Shown here: positions 40,819 to 49,323 of the stretch, piece by piece
Layout: every line of letters begins with the position of its first letter
Numbering within the stretch: the first letter of the stretch is position 1
Assembly (NCBI RefSeq): GCF_000337335.1
Contig: NZ_AOJN01000049.1
Coordinates: forward strand, 339,885-403,884
Source: Halorubrum distributum JCM 10118
GTDB lineage: Archaea > Halobacteriota > Halobacteria > Halobacteriales > Haloferacaceae
Reading direction: 5' to 3'
Length of the DNA stretch: 64,000 nt
Position numbers and translations under genes: made by a program
The notes under the pieces: model-generated
Seen by the model: the letters and a program-made list of their open reading frames with translations, nothing else
What the model was told of the DNA's origin: nothing
Databases searched by the model: none

Positions 40819-41586
40819 TTAAATGCTCTCGGTCGGCCGCGAGCACCGCAGACAGAGGATCCCGGTCCCGGCCCAGTTCACGTGGTTCGACCCGCAGTGC
40901 GGACACTGGTGGCCGTCGTTGTTGTACTCCGTCGTCCCCCGCGGCGCGGCGAAGTGGGCGTCGTCGACCGCGCGCTCGACCAGCCCGGGAAACCGTCGCT
41001 TCTTGAATCGGGCGCGGTGGGCGAGGAACTCGCCGGCCCGGCTCGGGTCGCTCCCGTGGAGGTCCTCCCACTTGATCGCGATCTCGCCGTCCGCCTGCCC
41101 CCGCGCGACCTGCTTGATCGTCGCGGCCGCGGCCCCGAAGAGGGGGGTCGTCGCGAGCGCCTGCGGGGAGTCGATCTCCTCGCCCGCGGCGGCGTACCGC
41201 TCCGCGGCGTCGTCGTACGCTCCGTCGGCGCCGCCGAGCCCGCCCGCGACTCGGAAGTCGGCCACGAACTCGCCGAGGCAGGCGGCCTGTCCCGGTGTCG
41301 AGAGGACTGACTCGAAGTCGCGGGCGGCGGCGATCCCCTCCGCCGCGCGTCGGCCCGCGCGCTCGTCGACGCCGGCGACCCGGTAAGCGACCGTCGCGGC
41401 GAGCAGCTGCTGAAGCCCCTGTCCGACCCACCCCTTCTCGTCCGGTTCGAACGGGTCGAGTTCGGGGCGCGGGTCGGCGAGCACGCGTCGCCCGCCGCGG
41501 GTGTAGCGGTCCCCGGCGCGCTCGTACTCCCGGGTCGCCAGCGCGTCGACCGCCGCGTCGTGGTGGCCGCCGTCGTCGGTGTTCAC
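40819..41586 (-). CDS. Haloarchaeal protein with C-terminal zinc ribbon
   Basis: This 255-residue protein is mostly acidic and helical, with alternating Ala/Arg helices suggestive of a TPR-like repeat. At the C-terminus it has CPHCGSNHVNWAG and ILCLRCSRPT, four cysteines of a zinc ribbon. The combination is common in halophilic regulators or adaptors of unknown role. It lies between the HtpX gene and a membrane-protein gene on the same strand with small gaps. Confidence 0.75.
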   Translation of the reverse strand: MNTDDGGHHDAAVDALATREYERAGDRYTRGGRRVLADPRPELDPFEPDEKGWVGQGLQQLLAATVAYRVAGVDERAGRRAAEGIAAARDFESVLSTPGQAACLGEFVADFRVAGGLGGADGAYDDAAERYAAAGEEIDSPQALATTPLFGAAAATIKQVARGQADGEIAIKWEDLHGSDPSRAGEFLAHRARFKKRRFPGLVERAVDDAHFAAPRGTTEYNNDGHQCPHCGSNHVNWAGTGILCLRCSRPTESI

Positions 41587-41610
41587 ACGGTCCGTACGGC
41601 GGGCGGCGAG

Positions 41611-42468
41611 TTACGCTTGACGCCCCGCCGCGGGCGTCCGGTCCGAGCAGGCGCGGTAGAACGCCACGGAGTAGGTCACCCACAGCGCGCCGAGGACGCC
41701 GGTGCCCGCGATCACCCCGATCCCGACGCCGAGGGCCCCGAGCGTGCCGACCTCGACGGTCGGTACCCACGCCGGGACGGTTTCGATCCCCGGCGGCGGT
41801 GCGAGCGACAGCGACGCGGCGGCGACGAGGAGGCCGAACACCGCGCCGCCGGCGGCCAGGAGGACCGTGTAGAGGAACGCGGCTCCGAGGTTCGACCGCA
41901 CGACGCGGACGCTGCGGCGGAACCCGGCGACGAGTTCGGCGCCGTCGACGACGATCGCGTGGGCGTAAAACTGGAGGAAGAAGGTGACGAGCAGGTACGC
42001 GGCGCACAGGCCGACGACGATGATCGCCAGCACCGCGAGGAGCGTGACGTCCTCGGCGGGGACGACGAGGAACCCGGCGGGCTCGCTCGCGACGCTGCCG
42101 GCGATCCCGAGGAGGGCGCCGAAGAACGCGAGGAAGCCGAACGCAAGGCTCACCCCGAGCAGCGCGAGGTACGCGACCAGCAGCGGGAGATAGTGTTCCT
42201 TCCCCCCCGCGACGAGCGTCGCGAGGCGCGTCGTCCCGTCGAGCGCTTCGTCCGCCATCGCGAGCAGGCCGCCTTGGAAGAGGGGAGCGACGAGGATCAG
42301 GGCTCCGAACGTCAGCGCGGACACCGCCGCGGACAGCTCCGGGTTCGCCGTCGGCCCCACGATCAGGTCTGGGAGCTGTGCGAGCGCGAACAGCGCCGAC
42401 ACGGCGATGAGGACGGGGTTTCTCGCGACGCTACCGACGGCCGGACGGATCGAGCGGAGGGCTGGCAT
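41611..42468 (-). CDS. Multi-pass membrane protein (DUF7847-like)
   Basis: About 285 residues from the ATG at 42466-42468. Six or so membrane segments are predicted, with a FFLQFYAHAIVVDGAELVAGFRRSVRVVRSNLG region (described, not quoted fully: 'F-x-Q-F-x-x-x-A-I-V-x-D-G' then a basic helix) that recalls haloarchaeal DUF7847-type proteins. No transport signature was found. The upstream in-frame extension was rejected because it overlaps the divergent promoter. Function is unknown. Confidence 0.78.
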   Translation of the reverse strand: MPALRSIRPAVGSVARNPVLIAVSALFALAQLPDLIVGPTANPELSAAVSALTFGALILVAPLFQGGLLAMADEALDGTTRLATLVAGGKEHYLPLLVAYLALLGVSLAFGFLAFFGALLGIAGSVASEPAGFLVVPAEDVTLLAVLAIIVVGLCAAYLLVTFFLQFYAHAIVVDGAELVAGFRRSVRVVRSNLGAAFLYTVLLAAGGAVFGLLVAAASLSLAPPPGIETVPAWVPTVEVGTLGALGVGIGVIAGTGVLGALWVTYSVAFYRACSDRTPAAGRQA

Positions 42469-42556
42469 GAGCGGTGGTTCTCGCGGTGGGATGTAAAAGC
42501 CTCCCGGCGTCCGCGAGGTCCCGACCATACTTACTCGCGGGCGTCGAAGCGCTCCC

Positions 42557-43114
42557 ATGGAGGAACCGGACGGCGCTTCCCGCCCGGCGGCGGAACCGAC
42601 GCCGCCGCCCGCCTCGCGGTCGGAATCCCCGTCGATCAGCGGCCGCGTCGAGTGGCTCCTCGTCGTCGCGCTGCTCGCGGTCCCGATGGCGGTCGTTCCG
42701 GGCGGCGACGACGCCCCGACGCTGGTGAGCCTGTGGGGGTTCGTGACGCTCGGCGGCGACGGGAGCGGGCTCGGCGGCTACCCCGTGTGGGCGTACTTCC
42801 TCGACCAGCCGCGGCCGTTCGCGACGCTCCCCCCGTCGATCCGGGCGTGGCCGCTCGCGCTCGGCTTCCACCTGCTCGCGGCCGGCAGCGCCACGAGCGG
42901 CGTCGCGCTCGGCCGCGAGGACCGCCGGGTCACGGGCGGCCTCCTCGTCCTCGCGGCGGCCGCGACGCTGTGGGTGGCCGCGGGGCTGGGCGTTCGGTTC
43001 GGCGTCGGCGCGACCGCCGGCTGGTTTGCCGTTCTCCCCGCAAGCGCGCTCGTGACGCTCGTCCTCGCGGTCGCGGCGTACGGACGGGACCTCCGCGGGA
43101 TCGCGGTCCGGTAG
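42557..43114 (+). CDS. Small multi-pass membrane protein (TIGR04206-like)
   Basis: This 185-residue protein has a Pro/Ser-rich N-terminal tail, then four membrane segments. The set 'W-x-L-x-V-A-L-L-A-V-P' followed by SLWGFVTLGG and PVWAYFLDQ resembles a haloarchaeal family I recall as TIGR04206. It is divergent from the membrane-protein gene at 41611. A 7-bp hairpin with CG-rich stem follows its stop (43121-43139). No function is known. Confidence 0.72.
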   Translation: MEEPDGASRPAAEPTPPPASRSESPSISGRVEWLLVVALLAVPMAVVPGGDDAPTLVSLWGFVTLGGDGSGLGGYPVWAYFLDQPRPFATLPPSIRAWPLALGFHLLAAGSATSGVALGREDRRVTGGLLVLAAAATLWVAAGLGVRFGVGATAGWFAVLPASALVTLVLAVAAYGRDLRGIAVR

Positions 43115-43120
43115 CCCCTC

Positions 43121-43139
43121 GTGCGGCCGGTAGCCGCAC
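43121..43139 (+). terminator. Short GC hairpin after 43114 (possible terminator)
   Basis: GTGCGGC and GCCGCAC, with a 5-base loop, form a perfect 7-bp stem 6 bases after the stop of the membrane-protein gene. There is no T-run, so termination is a guess. Confidence 0.4.
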
Positions 43140-43141
43140 AC

Positions 43142-43173
43142 GCGGCCGGCCGGGCCGCGACCCGGCCGGCCGC
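43142..43173 (+). promoter_or_regulatory. Perfect 13-bp GC inverted repeat before the ZIP gene
   Basis: GCGGCCGGCCGGG and CCCGGCCGGCCGC, with 6 bases between, are exact complements. The right arm runs directly into a CATTTATG box (43173-43180), about 25-32 bases before the ATG at 43205, as expected for a leaderless promoter. The hairpin might be a metal-regulator site or a transcription barrier. Confidence 0.5.
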
Positions 43174-43204
43174 ATTTATGTCCCCGGCCCCGGAATCCGC
43201 GTCC

Positions 43205-44137
43205 ATGACAACGCTGTCGGGGCTCTTGACTATCACCACCGTCGCGGGGCTCGCGACGGGACTGGGGGCGCTGCCGGTGTTCTTCCGCTCCCGCGTCACC
43301 CACCGCGTCTACGACGCGGCGCTCGGGCTCGCCGCGGGGCTGATGGTCGCCGCCAGCGTCTTCGGCCTGATCATCCCCGGACTGGAGGCGGGGACGCTCA
43401 CGGCGGTGATGACCGGCGTGTTCCTCGGCGGCGTCGCGCTGCTCGGCGGGAACTACGCGATCCCGCACCTCCACGCGCAGTACCGCGAGTGGCTCCCCGA
43501 GGGCGGCGCCACCGGCGACGACGTCGAGTCGATGCCGACGAGCGACGAGGGGCTCGGGATGACCGCGGACGACCCGTCGCTCGGGAGCGGCGCCGACTCG
43601 GCCGGGGACGCCGGTCACGCGGCGTCGGAGTTCACCTCGGACGCAGACGCCGCGGCGACCGCCGAAGCCGACGCCGCCCGCGAGGTGACCCTCCGGAAGG
43701 CGCTGCTCATCGGCGGCGCGATCACCCTCCACAACGCCCCGGAGGGGCTGGCCATCGGGGTCGCGTTCGCCTCCGGGCTGGAGGAGGTCGCGCTGCTGCT
43801 CGCGGTCGTCATCGGGCTCCAGAACGTGCCCGACGGGTTCGCCTTCGCCGTCCCGATGGCCGACACCGGGATGCCGAACGCTCGCGTCCTCTGGTACACG
43901 ACCCTCTCGGGGGTGGTCCCGCAGGTCGTCGCGTCTCTCTTCGGCTTCCTGCTCGTCTCGGTCGCCGCGGGGCTGTTCCCGATCTCGTCCGGGTTCGCGG
44001 CGGGGGCCATGCTCGCGGTGGTCTTCCGGGAGCTGATCCCCTCATCGCACGGGCACGGCCACGCCGACGCCGCGACCGGCGCGTTCCTCGTCGGGTTCGT
44101 GCTGCTCGTCGTCGTCGACGCGGTCGTCGTGGTGTGA
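43205..44137 (+). CDS. ZIP-family metal transporter
   Basis: About 310 residues from the ATG at 43205; an earlier in-frame ATG at 43178 lies inside the TATA box and was rejected. Eight or so membrane segments are predicted. The signature HNAPEGLAIGVAF (metal-binding His-Asn-x-Pro-Glu-Gly) and the following QNVPDGFAFAVPM are the paired family motifs. A hydrophilic acidic loop (residues about 100-185) separates the two halves, with a few His residues. It probably takes up zinc, manganese or iron. An inverted repeat upstream may be a metal-responsive operator. Confidence 0.92.
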   Translation: MTTLSGLLTITTVAGLATGLGALPVFFRSRVTHRVYDAALGLAAGLMVAASVFGLIIPGLEAGTLTAVMTGVFLGGVALLGGNYAIPHLHAQYREWLPEGGATGDDVESMPTSDEGLGMTADDPSLGSGADSAGDAGHAASEFTSDADAAATAEADAAREVTLRKALLIGGAITLHNAPEGLAIGVAFASGLEEVALLLAVVIGLQNVPDGFAFAVPMADTGMPNARVLWYTTLSGVVPQVVASLFGFLLVSVAAGLFPISSGFAAGAMLAVVFRELIPSSHGHGHADAATGAFLVGFVLLVVVDAVVVV

Positions 44138-44176
44138 GCCGCGCGCCCCCGCGACACCTCTTCAACGAGGCGCGCG

Positions 44177-44398
44177 GTGCCTCCGGACGTACCCGCGACC
44201 GTTTCGACGGCCGACGCCGACGAGACCTGCGCGTACTGCGGCTCGCGGATCTCCGATCACGACCCGATCCCCGTGCGCGGCCGCGACGACGGCTGCGGCT
44301 CGCCGACGTGCTTCTGTAACTACGCGTGCCTCTCGGCGCACGCCGACGAGCAGGACCTCAGCGCGGGGAACGCCTGCGAGTGGTCGCCGGGGGAGTAG
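44177..44398 (+). CDS. Small zinc-finger protein
   Basis: This 73-residue protein starts at a GTG (44177). It has CAYCGSRISDHD and CGSPTCFCNYACLSAH, giving six cysteines in zinc-finger spacing, and acidic flanks. Such small zinc proteins are common in haloarchaea and often regulate other proteins. It follows the ZIP gene by 39 bases on the same strand, so zinc supply could be linked, but no function is known. Confidence 0.78.
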   Translation: MPPDVPATVSTADADETCAYCGSRISDHDPIPVRGRDDGCGSPTCFCNYACLSAHADEQDLSAGNACEWSPGE

Positions 44399-44425
44399 AA
44401 CGGCGGGGCTGCGAGTGGTCGCCCG

Positions 44426-45613
44426 TTACTCGTTCTCCGGGCTGCTCGGGTGGTACTCGGTGTCGTACTGTCCCGGGTTCCCGTCGACGCGGTCGGGGTT
44501 GATCCGGCCGGCGAGCAGCATGAAGTCGAGGACGGTGCAGTACAGCATCGCCTCGACGACGGGGACCGCCCGCGGCGGGAGGACGGGGTCGTGGCGGCCG
44601 ACGACCTGGATCTCCTTCTCCTCGCCCGTCTCCCAGTCGGCGGAGCGCTGCTTCTTCGGGATCGAGGTGGGCGCGTGCCACGTCGCCTCGCCGTAGATCG
44701 GTTCGCCCGTGGTGATTCCGCCCTGAAGGCCGCCGTGGTCGTTCCCCTCGGGGACGGGGTCGCCCTCCTCGCTCTCGACGTGGTCGAACGACTCGCCGTC
44801 GTCGAACGTCCAGTCCTCGTTGCGCTCGCTGCCAGTCACGTCGACGGCGTCTTTTCCCAGCCCGAACTCGACGCCCGTCGTCGCCGGGATGGAGAACATC
44901 GCCTGTCCGAGCCGGCTCGGGAAGCCGTCGAAGCGCGGCGCGCCGAGCCCGCGCGGGACGCCGCGACACTCGAAGTAGATGGAGCCGCCGATGGAGTCGC
45001 CCTTCTCCTGGTACTCCTCGATCAGCTCCTGCATCTCGGCGGCCGCGTCCGGGTCGGCGCAGCGCACGTCGTTCTCCTCGCTGTTCGCGAGGAGCTGCTC
45101 GAAGCTCACCGGGTCGGCCTCGACGTCGCCGATCCGGTTGACGTGCGCTTTGATCTCCACGTCGTGGTCGGAGGCGTCGAGGACCTGTTCGGCGACCGCG
45201 CCGGCCGCGACCCAGTTCACCGTCTCGCGCGCGGAGGAGCGCCCGCCGCCGCCCCAGTTGCGCGTGCCGAACTTCGCCGAGTAGGTGTAGTCGCCGTGCG
45301 AGGGGCGCGGCGCCGTGACGTACGGCTCGTACTTCCCCGAGCGCGCGTCCTTGTTCTGGATCACCATGCCGATCGGCGTGCCGGTGGTGTAGCCGTCCTG
45401 GACGCCGGAGTTGACGACGACCTCGTCGGGCTCGCCCCGCGAGGTGGTGATCATCGACTGGCCCGGCTTACGCCGGTCGAGCTGCGCCTGAATGGCCTCC
45501 TCGTCGAGCTCGACGCCCGCGGGCACGCCGGAGACGGTGACGCCCATCGCGTCGCCGTGGCTCTCGCCGTAGGTCGTCAGCTGGAAGAGTCGGCCGAACC
45601 GGTTCCCGTTCAT
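44426..45613 (-). CDS. aroC: Chorismate synthase
   Basis: About 395 residues from the ATG at 45611-45613, MNGNRFGRLFQLTTYGESHG, the classic start of the family. Other signatures are RPSHGDYTYSAKFG and GGGRSSARETVNWVAAGAVA, in the order seen in all chorismate synthases. The C-terminal VDVTGSERNEDW region and the end of the protein are intact. It forms chorismate from EPSP using reduced FMN. A TATA-like box (reverse complement of CATATA, 45635-45640) lies about 25 bases upstream, so the mRNA is probably leaderless. A tandem GC-rich repeat follows behind the promoter. Confidence 0.97.
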   Translation of the reverse strand: MNGNRFGRLFQLTTYGESHGDAMGVTVSGVPAGVELDEEAIQAQLDRRKPGQSMITTSRGEPDEVVVNSGVQDGYTTGTPIGMVIQNKDARSGKYEPYVTAPRPSHGDYTYSAKFGTRNWGGGGRSSARETVNWVAAGAVAEQVLDASDHDVEIKAHVNRIGDVEADPVSFEQLLANSEENDVRCADPDAAAEMQELIEEYQEKGDSIGGSIYFECRGVPRGLGAPRFDGFPSRLGQAMFSIPATTGVEFGLGKDAVDVTGSERNEDWTFDDGESFDHVESEEGDPVPEGNDHGGLQGGITTGEPIYGEATWHAPTSIPKKQRSADWETGEEKEIQVVGRHDPVLPPRAVPVVEAMLYCTVLDFMLLAGRINPDRVDGNPGQYDTEYHPSSPENE

Positions 45614-45660
45614 ACCTTCACGTGTGGCCGGGGGCATATAGGGGTTGCAATCCGCGCAAC

Positions 45661-45758
45661 GGAGCGGTCGGGGTTCGTCGGGAGCGGTCGGGGGTCGTCG
45701 GGAGCGGTCGCGGTCGGTTGAGGGCGGATGGCGGCGGTCGGTTGGGGGCGGACGGCGG
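45661..45758. repeat. GC-rich short tandem repeats behind the aroC promoter
   Basis: Two 20-base units (GGAGCGGTCGGGGTTCGTCG type, 45661-45700) are followed by two 24-base units starting GCGGTCGGTTG (about 45710-45757). Units within each pair differ at one or two positions. The tract is non-coding in both directions and is probably slippage-prone. Confidence 0.7.
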
Positions 45759-45842
45759 CGGTCGGGTGGCGTCGGACGACGTAACGCGGCGCCCCGCCGC
45801 GCGACCGATGGGGGTATGTAACGGGAACGCGTTGGTGAGGGC

Positions 45843-46064
45843 GTGCGCGAACGTCTCACTTCGGACCTCGGCGTGTACGCCATCTCGGGGCTGTTCTCGC
45901 TCGTCGTCTTCGCGTTCGCCCTCTGGCTCCTCTCGCGGACGCTCCCCGGCGGGCTCGCGAGCCGACAGCTCGGGGGACTGATCGTCGGCTACCTGCTGTT
46001 CGTCGGCGTGTACACGACCGCGTGGTTCATTTACACCGGGATCGACAGCCGCGAAGAGGTGTGA
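45843..46064 (+). CDS. Small two-helix membrane protein
   Basis: This 73-residue protein starts at a GTG (45843) and has two membrane segments (YAISGLFSLVVFAFALWLL and LIVGYLLFVGVYTTAWFIY) with a charged C-terminal tail. The composition is clearly protein-like, unlike neighbouring antisense frames. The role is unknown. Confidence 0.7.
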   Translation: MRERLTSDLGVYAISGLFSLVVFAFALWLLSRTLPGGLASRQLGGLIVGYLLFVGVYTTAWFIYTGIDSREEV

Positions 46065-46166
46065 ACGATCCGTCCTCCCGCAGAGAGCGACGCTGACGGC
46101 CGGCGATGGCACAACGGGAGCGGCCGACACGCGGAGACTACAACGAGGCTTTGATTCATCGACCGT

Positions 46167-46174
46167 TTTTATAC
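46167..46174 (+). promoter_or_regulatory. TATA box for the repeat-domain Tat protein gene
   Basis: TTTTATAC lies 22-29 bases before the ATG at 46196, the distance expected for a leaderless transcript. It supports that start against the earlier in-frame ATG at 46106. Confidence 0.6.
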
Positions 46175-46195
46175 GCAGTGCCGGTATGCTCGGGT

Positions 46196-49096
46196 ATGGT
46201 ACGGCCCTCCCGTCGCCGCTTCCTCGGAGGAAGCGCCCTGACGCTCGCAGCGCTAACAGGTGTTCTCGCCCCCGAAACGGACCCGCGTATCGCTGATCGG
46301 CCGCGAGATCTTGCCGTCGATATCTCGGGCTCGTTCGCCGACGCATTCCTCCCCGTTCCGGTGGGAGAGGCCCTTTCAACGACGTACGCGATGGTCCTCG
46401 CGGAGCGCGTCGACGCCGACACGGAAGAGGACCTGAGCTATCGCGCTCGGTCTGTGGCCGAGCGGCTCGACATCGAGGTCGACGAGTTGGCTGCGACCGT
46501 CGCAATCACCCCGTCCGAGCGTGGGACCCAACTGGTGACGGCAGCTGGCGGGTTCGATCGCCTCGACCGCGGCGAGACGATCGCGGTCGGCGAGGGGGAC
46601 GCCGCGTCGAACGACGACCTCCCCGACGACGTCGAGACGACGGACGATCTCCCTGCGGGCTGGCGACTCTCCGAGACAGATGAGGCCGCGTTGACCACCG
46701 GTGAGGGCGTGGCGGCCGCCGCGACCGGCGGTGGGTATTCGCCGCGTCCTCGCGGTCGCTCCGGTTCGTCGGGAGCCGACAGCAGTGAGCGCCGAATCGA
46801 GGCCGCTCGCGCTGCCGGCCGCGCAGCCGTCGACGAGGTCGACCGCTTCGCGGAATCCTCCCTGGGGACGGCTGCCCTCCCCCGGCTCGGTGGATTCGAA
46901 ACAGTGCTTCTGGCTCCCGACGCGGCCGGCGGTCCGTTTCCGCTGTCGGTTCCCGACGACGTGGACGCGTTCGCCGCCGGCTTCGAGACCGACCCAAACG
47001 ATCTCAGGGACATCGACGGAACGGCGGAGAACGCATACGTAATCCGTCCGGCTGCGGATAACGACGAGCTCGCCGACGAGACCGTCAGGCGACTCGTCCG
47101 GACTATCGATCCCGCCGACCCCGTCGAGATGGACATCACGCGTACCGAGGGCGTCGTGCTCGTCGACGCCGTCGTCGAGGCTCCGCCAGAGATCGATCGT
47201 GAGGCGTCGCTGGACGCCCACGTCCGCTCGCAGTTTGACCGCGCCGCCGGCACCGTGACGTTCGAGCACGTCGAAGGCGAGGCGGTGCCGGCCGACGAGC
47301 TGGAGGTGTGGCACGACGGCGAGGAGGTCAGCGACGCGGTCCTCGACGGCGAGGAATTCGCGGCGGGTGACGAGATCACCGTCGAGACCGGACTGATCGC
47401 GACCGTCATGCTGCGGTGGTTCGACCCGGACGAGAACGTCTACGACACGTACGCTCGCGAACAGGTCGACCGCGAGGCGTTTTCCGTCGAGTACGACATG
47501 AGCGCCGAGACGTTGGAACTCACCTACGAGGCCGAGCGCGCTGCCGACGCGAGCAGCCTTCGGCTGGTCCACCGCGGCGAGGATGGCGTCCGAACAGTCG
47601 GCGAGGAGTTCACCGACGGAACGCTCGAACCCGACGACACGGTCAGGGTCACGGACGTGTCGATCGGCGACAGCGTACAGCTGGAGTTCGACGTTGCGCA
47701 ACCGATGGGCGGCGCCTCGCTCGTCTATTACCGTGCCCGCCCCCCGCGCGTTTGGATCCACTCGCACGCCGAGGAGGGGACCACGGTCAGGTACGACGGC
47801 GAGGAGTCCCGTCCCGCTGACGCGTTCGTGACCCTCGTCGACGGCGAGCCAACCGACAAACAGTTCGCCGACGAGTACGACACGCTCTCAGGCGACGAGG
47901 ACCTGGTTCTCGGTGAACTTCCGCTGGGGAGTACGGTCGCGGTCGAGTGGCGCGAGCCGGACGAGCCGGTCGTCATCGCCGAACACGAGGTCGTTCCGAA
48001 CACGCGTGCGTCGATCGAGTACGATCCAGACGCCGGCGAGATTACGGTCCAGCACCGAGGCGGCCGGACCCTTCCCGCGTCTGAGTTGGAGCTCCAGGTC
48101 GGTCGCACCCCGGCCGACGTCCAGCCGGCGGACAAGCTCGACGAGTTCGGTCCGGACGACTCGTTCACTGTCCAAGTACCGCCGCTCTCTCGGGTCCGAC
48201 TCGTGTGGACCGGCGGCGACCGCGAACACCACATCGGCGGTACGACCACGGCACGCGACGCGGTCGCGGCGACCTACGATGCCGACGCCGAGGCGATGAC
48301 GATCGAGTACGTCGGCGAACAGCCCGCCGATCCCGAGCGACTGCGCGTGTCGGTGAACGGCGTCGGTGAGTTCCGAGGCCGAGAAGCGGATCAGGAGTCG
48401 GCGTTCGCTGCCGAGCACGACGAACTAAGCACGGGGGACACGGTCACGGTCGACGACGTGGGGCTCGACGACACCGTGGTCGTCAGCGTTCACACCGAGT
48501 TCGAGAACGGGTCGGCGACCAGCTCCGTCGGTCACTTCTCGGCGGCACCCCGCCGCGGATTCGCCGTTGATGACGGTGGCCCGGGTAGCGACGGATCGGG
48601 GACGACGCTCCGTTACGTCGGCGAGGTCCGCCGCGACGCCGACGCTTTCCGGGTGCTGATCGACGGTGAGCCCGCCGACGACCAGCCCACTGACGAGACG
48701 GACCGACTGACCGGTGGGGAGACGCTGTCGCTCGGTGAGCTGTCCAGCGGCACAACGATCACCGTCGAGTGGACCGCCGGCGACGAGACCCGAACCGTGA
48801 CCGAACACGTGATTCCCCCGGAGGCGACGTTCGAGGTCGCGTACGAATCGGCTGACGACGGCGAGGGAGGCGTCGTGACGTTTACCCACGCCGGCGGTGA
48901 CGCACTCGACGCTGACCGCCTCGACGTGGTCGTCGAGCCCGCGACCGACGGACTGCGCTCCTGGGACGCCGACGCTGACGAGGTGACCGCCGGTGACGAG
49001 ACGAGCGTCACGGTCGACTCGGAGCCAGGGATGGCCGTCGTCGTCTTCAACGAGAGCGAAGTTCTCCACCGCGAACCGCTTCACCAGAACAGGTAG
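46196..49096 (+). CDS. Tat-exported protein with seven tandem pilin-like beta-domains
   Basis: This 966-residue protein begins with a Tat signal (SRRRFLGGSALTLAALTG) and no lipobox. Residues about 30-340 form an acidic globular part with no known domain. From about residue 345 to 960 there are seven units of 85-95 residues. Each starts with a short strand and a pattern like 'T-V-T-F-x-H-x-G-G-D-x-x-D-A-D-x-L-x-V', continues with a 'T-A-G-D-E/T-x-x-V' strand, and closes with 'V-x-V-x-W'. The last, VVTFTHAGGDALDADRLDVVV, is very like the C-terminal domain of haloarchaeal type IV pilins. The protein is likely a long rod on the cell surface, for adhesion or S-layer contact. The repeats are too divergent for recent duplication. 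Confidence 0.82.
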   Translation: MVRPSRRRFLGGSALTLAALTGVLAPETDPRIADRPRDLAVDISGSFADAFLPVPVGEALSTTYAMVLAERVDADTEEDLSYRARSVAERLDIEVDELAATVAITPSERGTQLVTAAGGFDRLDRGETIAVGEGDAASNDDLPDDVETTDDLPAGWRLSETDEAALTTGEGVAAAATGGGYSPRPRGRSGSSGADSSERRIEAARAAGRAAVDEVDRFAESSLGTAALPRLGGFETVLLAPDAAGGPFPLSVPDDVDAFAAGFETDPNDLRDIDGTAENAYVIRPAADNDELADETVRRLVRTIDPADPVEMDITRTEGVVLVDAVVEAPPEIDREASLDAHVRSQFDRAAGTVTFEHVEGEAVPADELEVWHDGEEVSDAVLDGEEFAAGDEITVETGLIATVMLRWFDPDENVYDTYAREQVDREAFSVEYDMSAETLELTYEAERAADASSLRLVHRGEDGVRTVGEEFTDGTLEPDDTVRVTDVSIGDSVQLEFDVAQPMGGASLVYYRARPPRVWIHSHAEEGTTVRYDGEESRPADAFVTLVDGEPTDKQFADEYDTLSGDEDLVLGELPLGSTVAVEWREPDEPVVIAEHEVVPNTRASIEYDPDAGEITVQHRGGRTLPASELELQVGRTPADVQPADKLDEFGPDDSFTVQVPPLSRVRLVWTGGDREHHIGGTTTARDAVAATYDADAEAMTIEYVGEQPADPERLRVSVNGVGEFRGREADQESAFAAEHDELSTGDTVTVDDVGLDDTVVVSVHTEFENGSATSSVGHFSAAPRRGFAVDDGGPGSDGSGTTLRYVGEVRRDADAFRVLIDGEPADDQPTDETDRLTGGETLSLGELSSGTTITVEWTAGDETRTVTEHVIPPEATFEVAYESADDGEGGVVTFTHAGGDALDADRLDVVVEPATDGLRSWDADADEVTAGDETSVTVDSEPGMAVVVFNESEVLHREPLHQNR

Positions 49097-49258
49097 GGCG
49101 GTGTTGTAACTCGGCGCGACTCCGAGGGAGGAGGAAGAACCGGTCCGCAGACTCTCGGGGTACTCGCCCCAGGCCTCGTACGTTTCGACCCGCTCGCCTT
49201 TCGACACCCTCTCGTCGGTCCCCGGGTCGAAGAACTGGAGTTCGCCTTCCTCCGGCAT
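49097..49258 (-). other. Possible remnant of a small gene
   Basis: On the minus strand an ATG at 49256-49258 opens a frame beginning MPEEGELQFFDPGTDERV and ETYEAWGEYPESL, which looks like a real acidic haloarchaeal protein. The frame then runs without a stop into the antisense of the repeat-protein gene, where it loses its character. The gene may be truncated, or end through a frameshift near 49110. No function is known. Confidence 0.35.
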
Positions 49259-49323
49259 CGACGTCATCGACCTGCGGGATCCGCCTGCCGAACCGTTTTC
49301 ACGCCGCCCCGCGACGGGCCCGT

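Noticed and set aside
43121-43204. An N-terminal extension of the ZIP transporter starting at 43121 or 43178
   Set aside because: The extension runs through two GC hairpins and the TATA box; the ATG at 43205 fits leaderless spacing.
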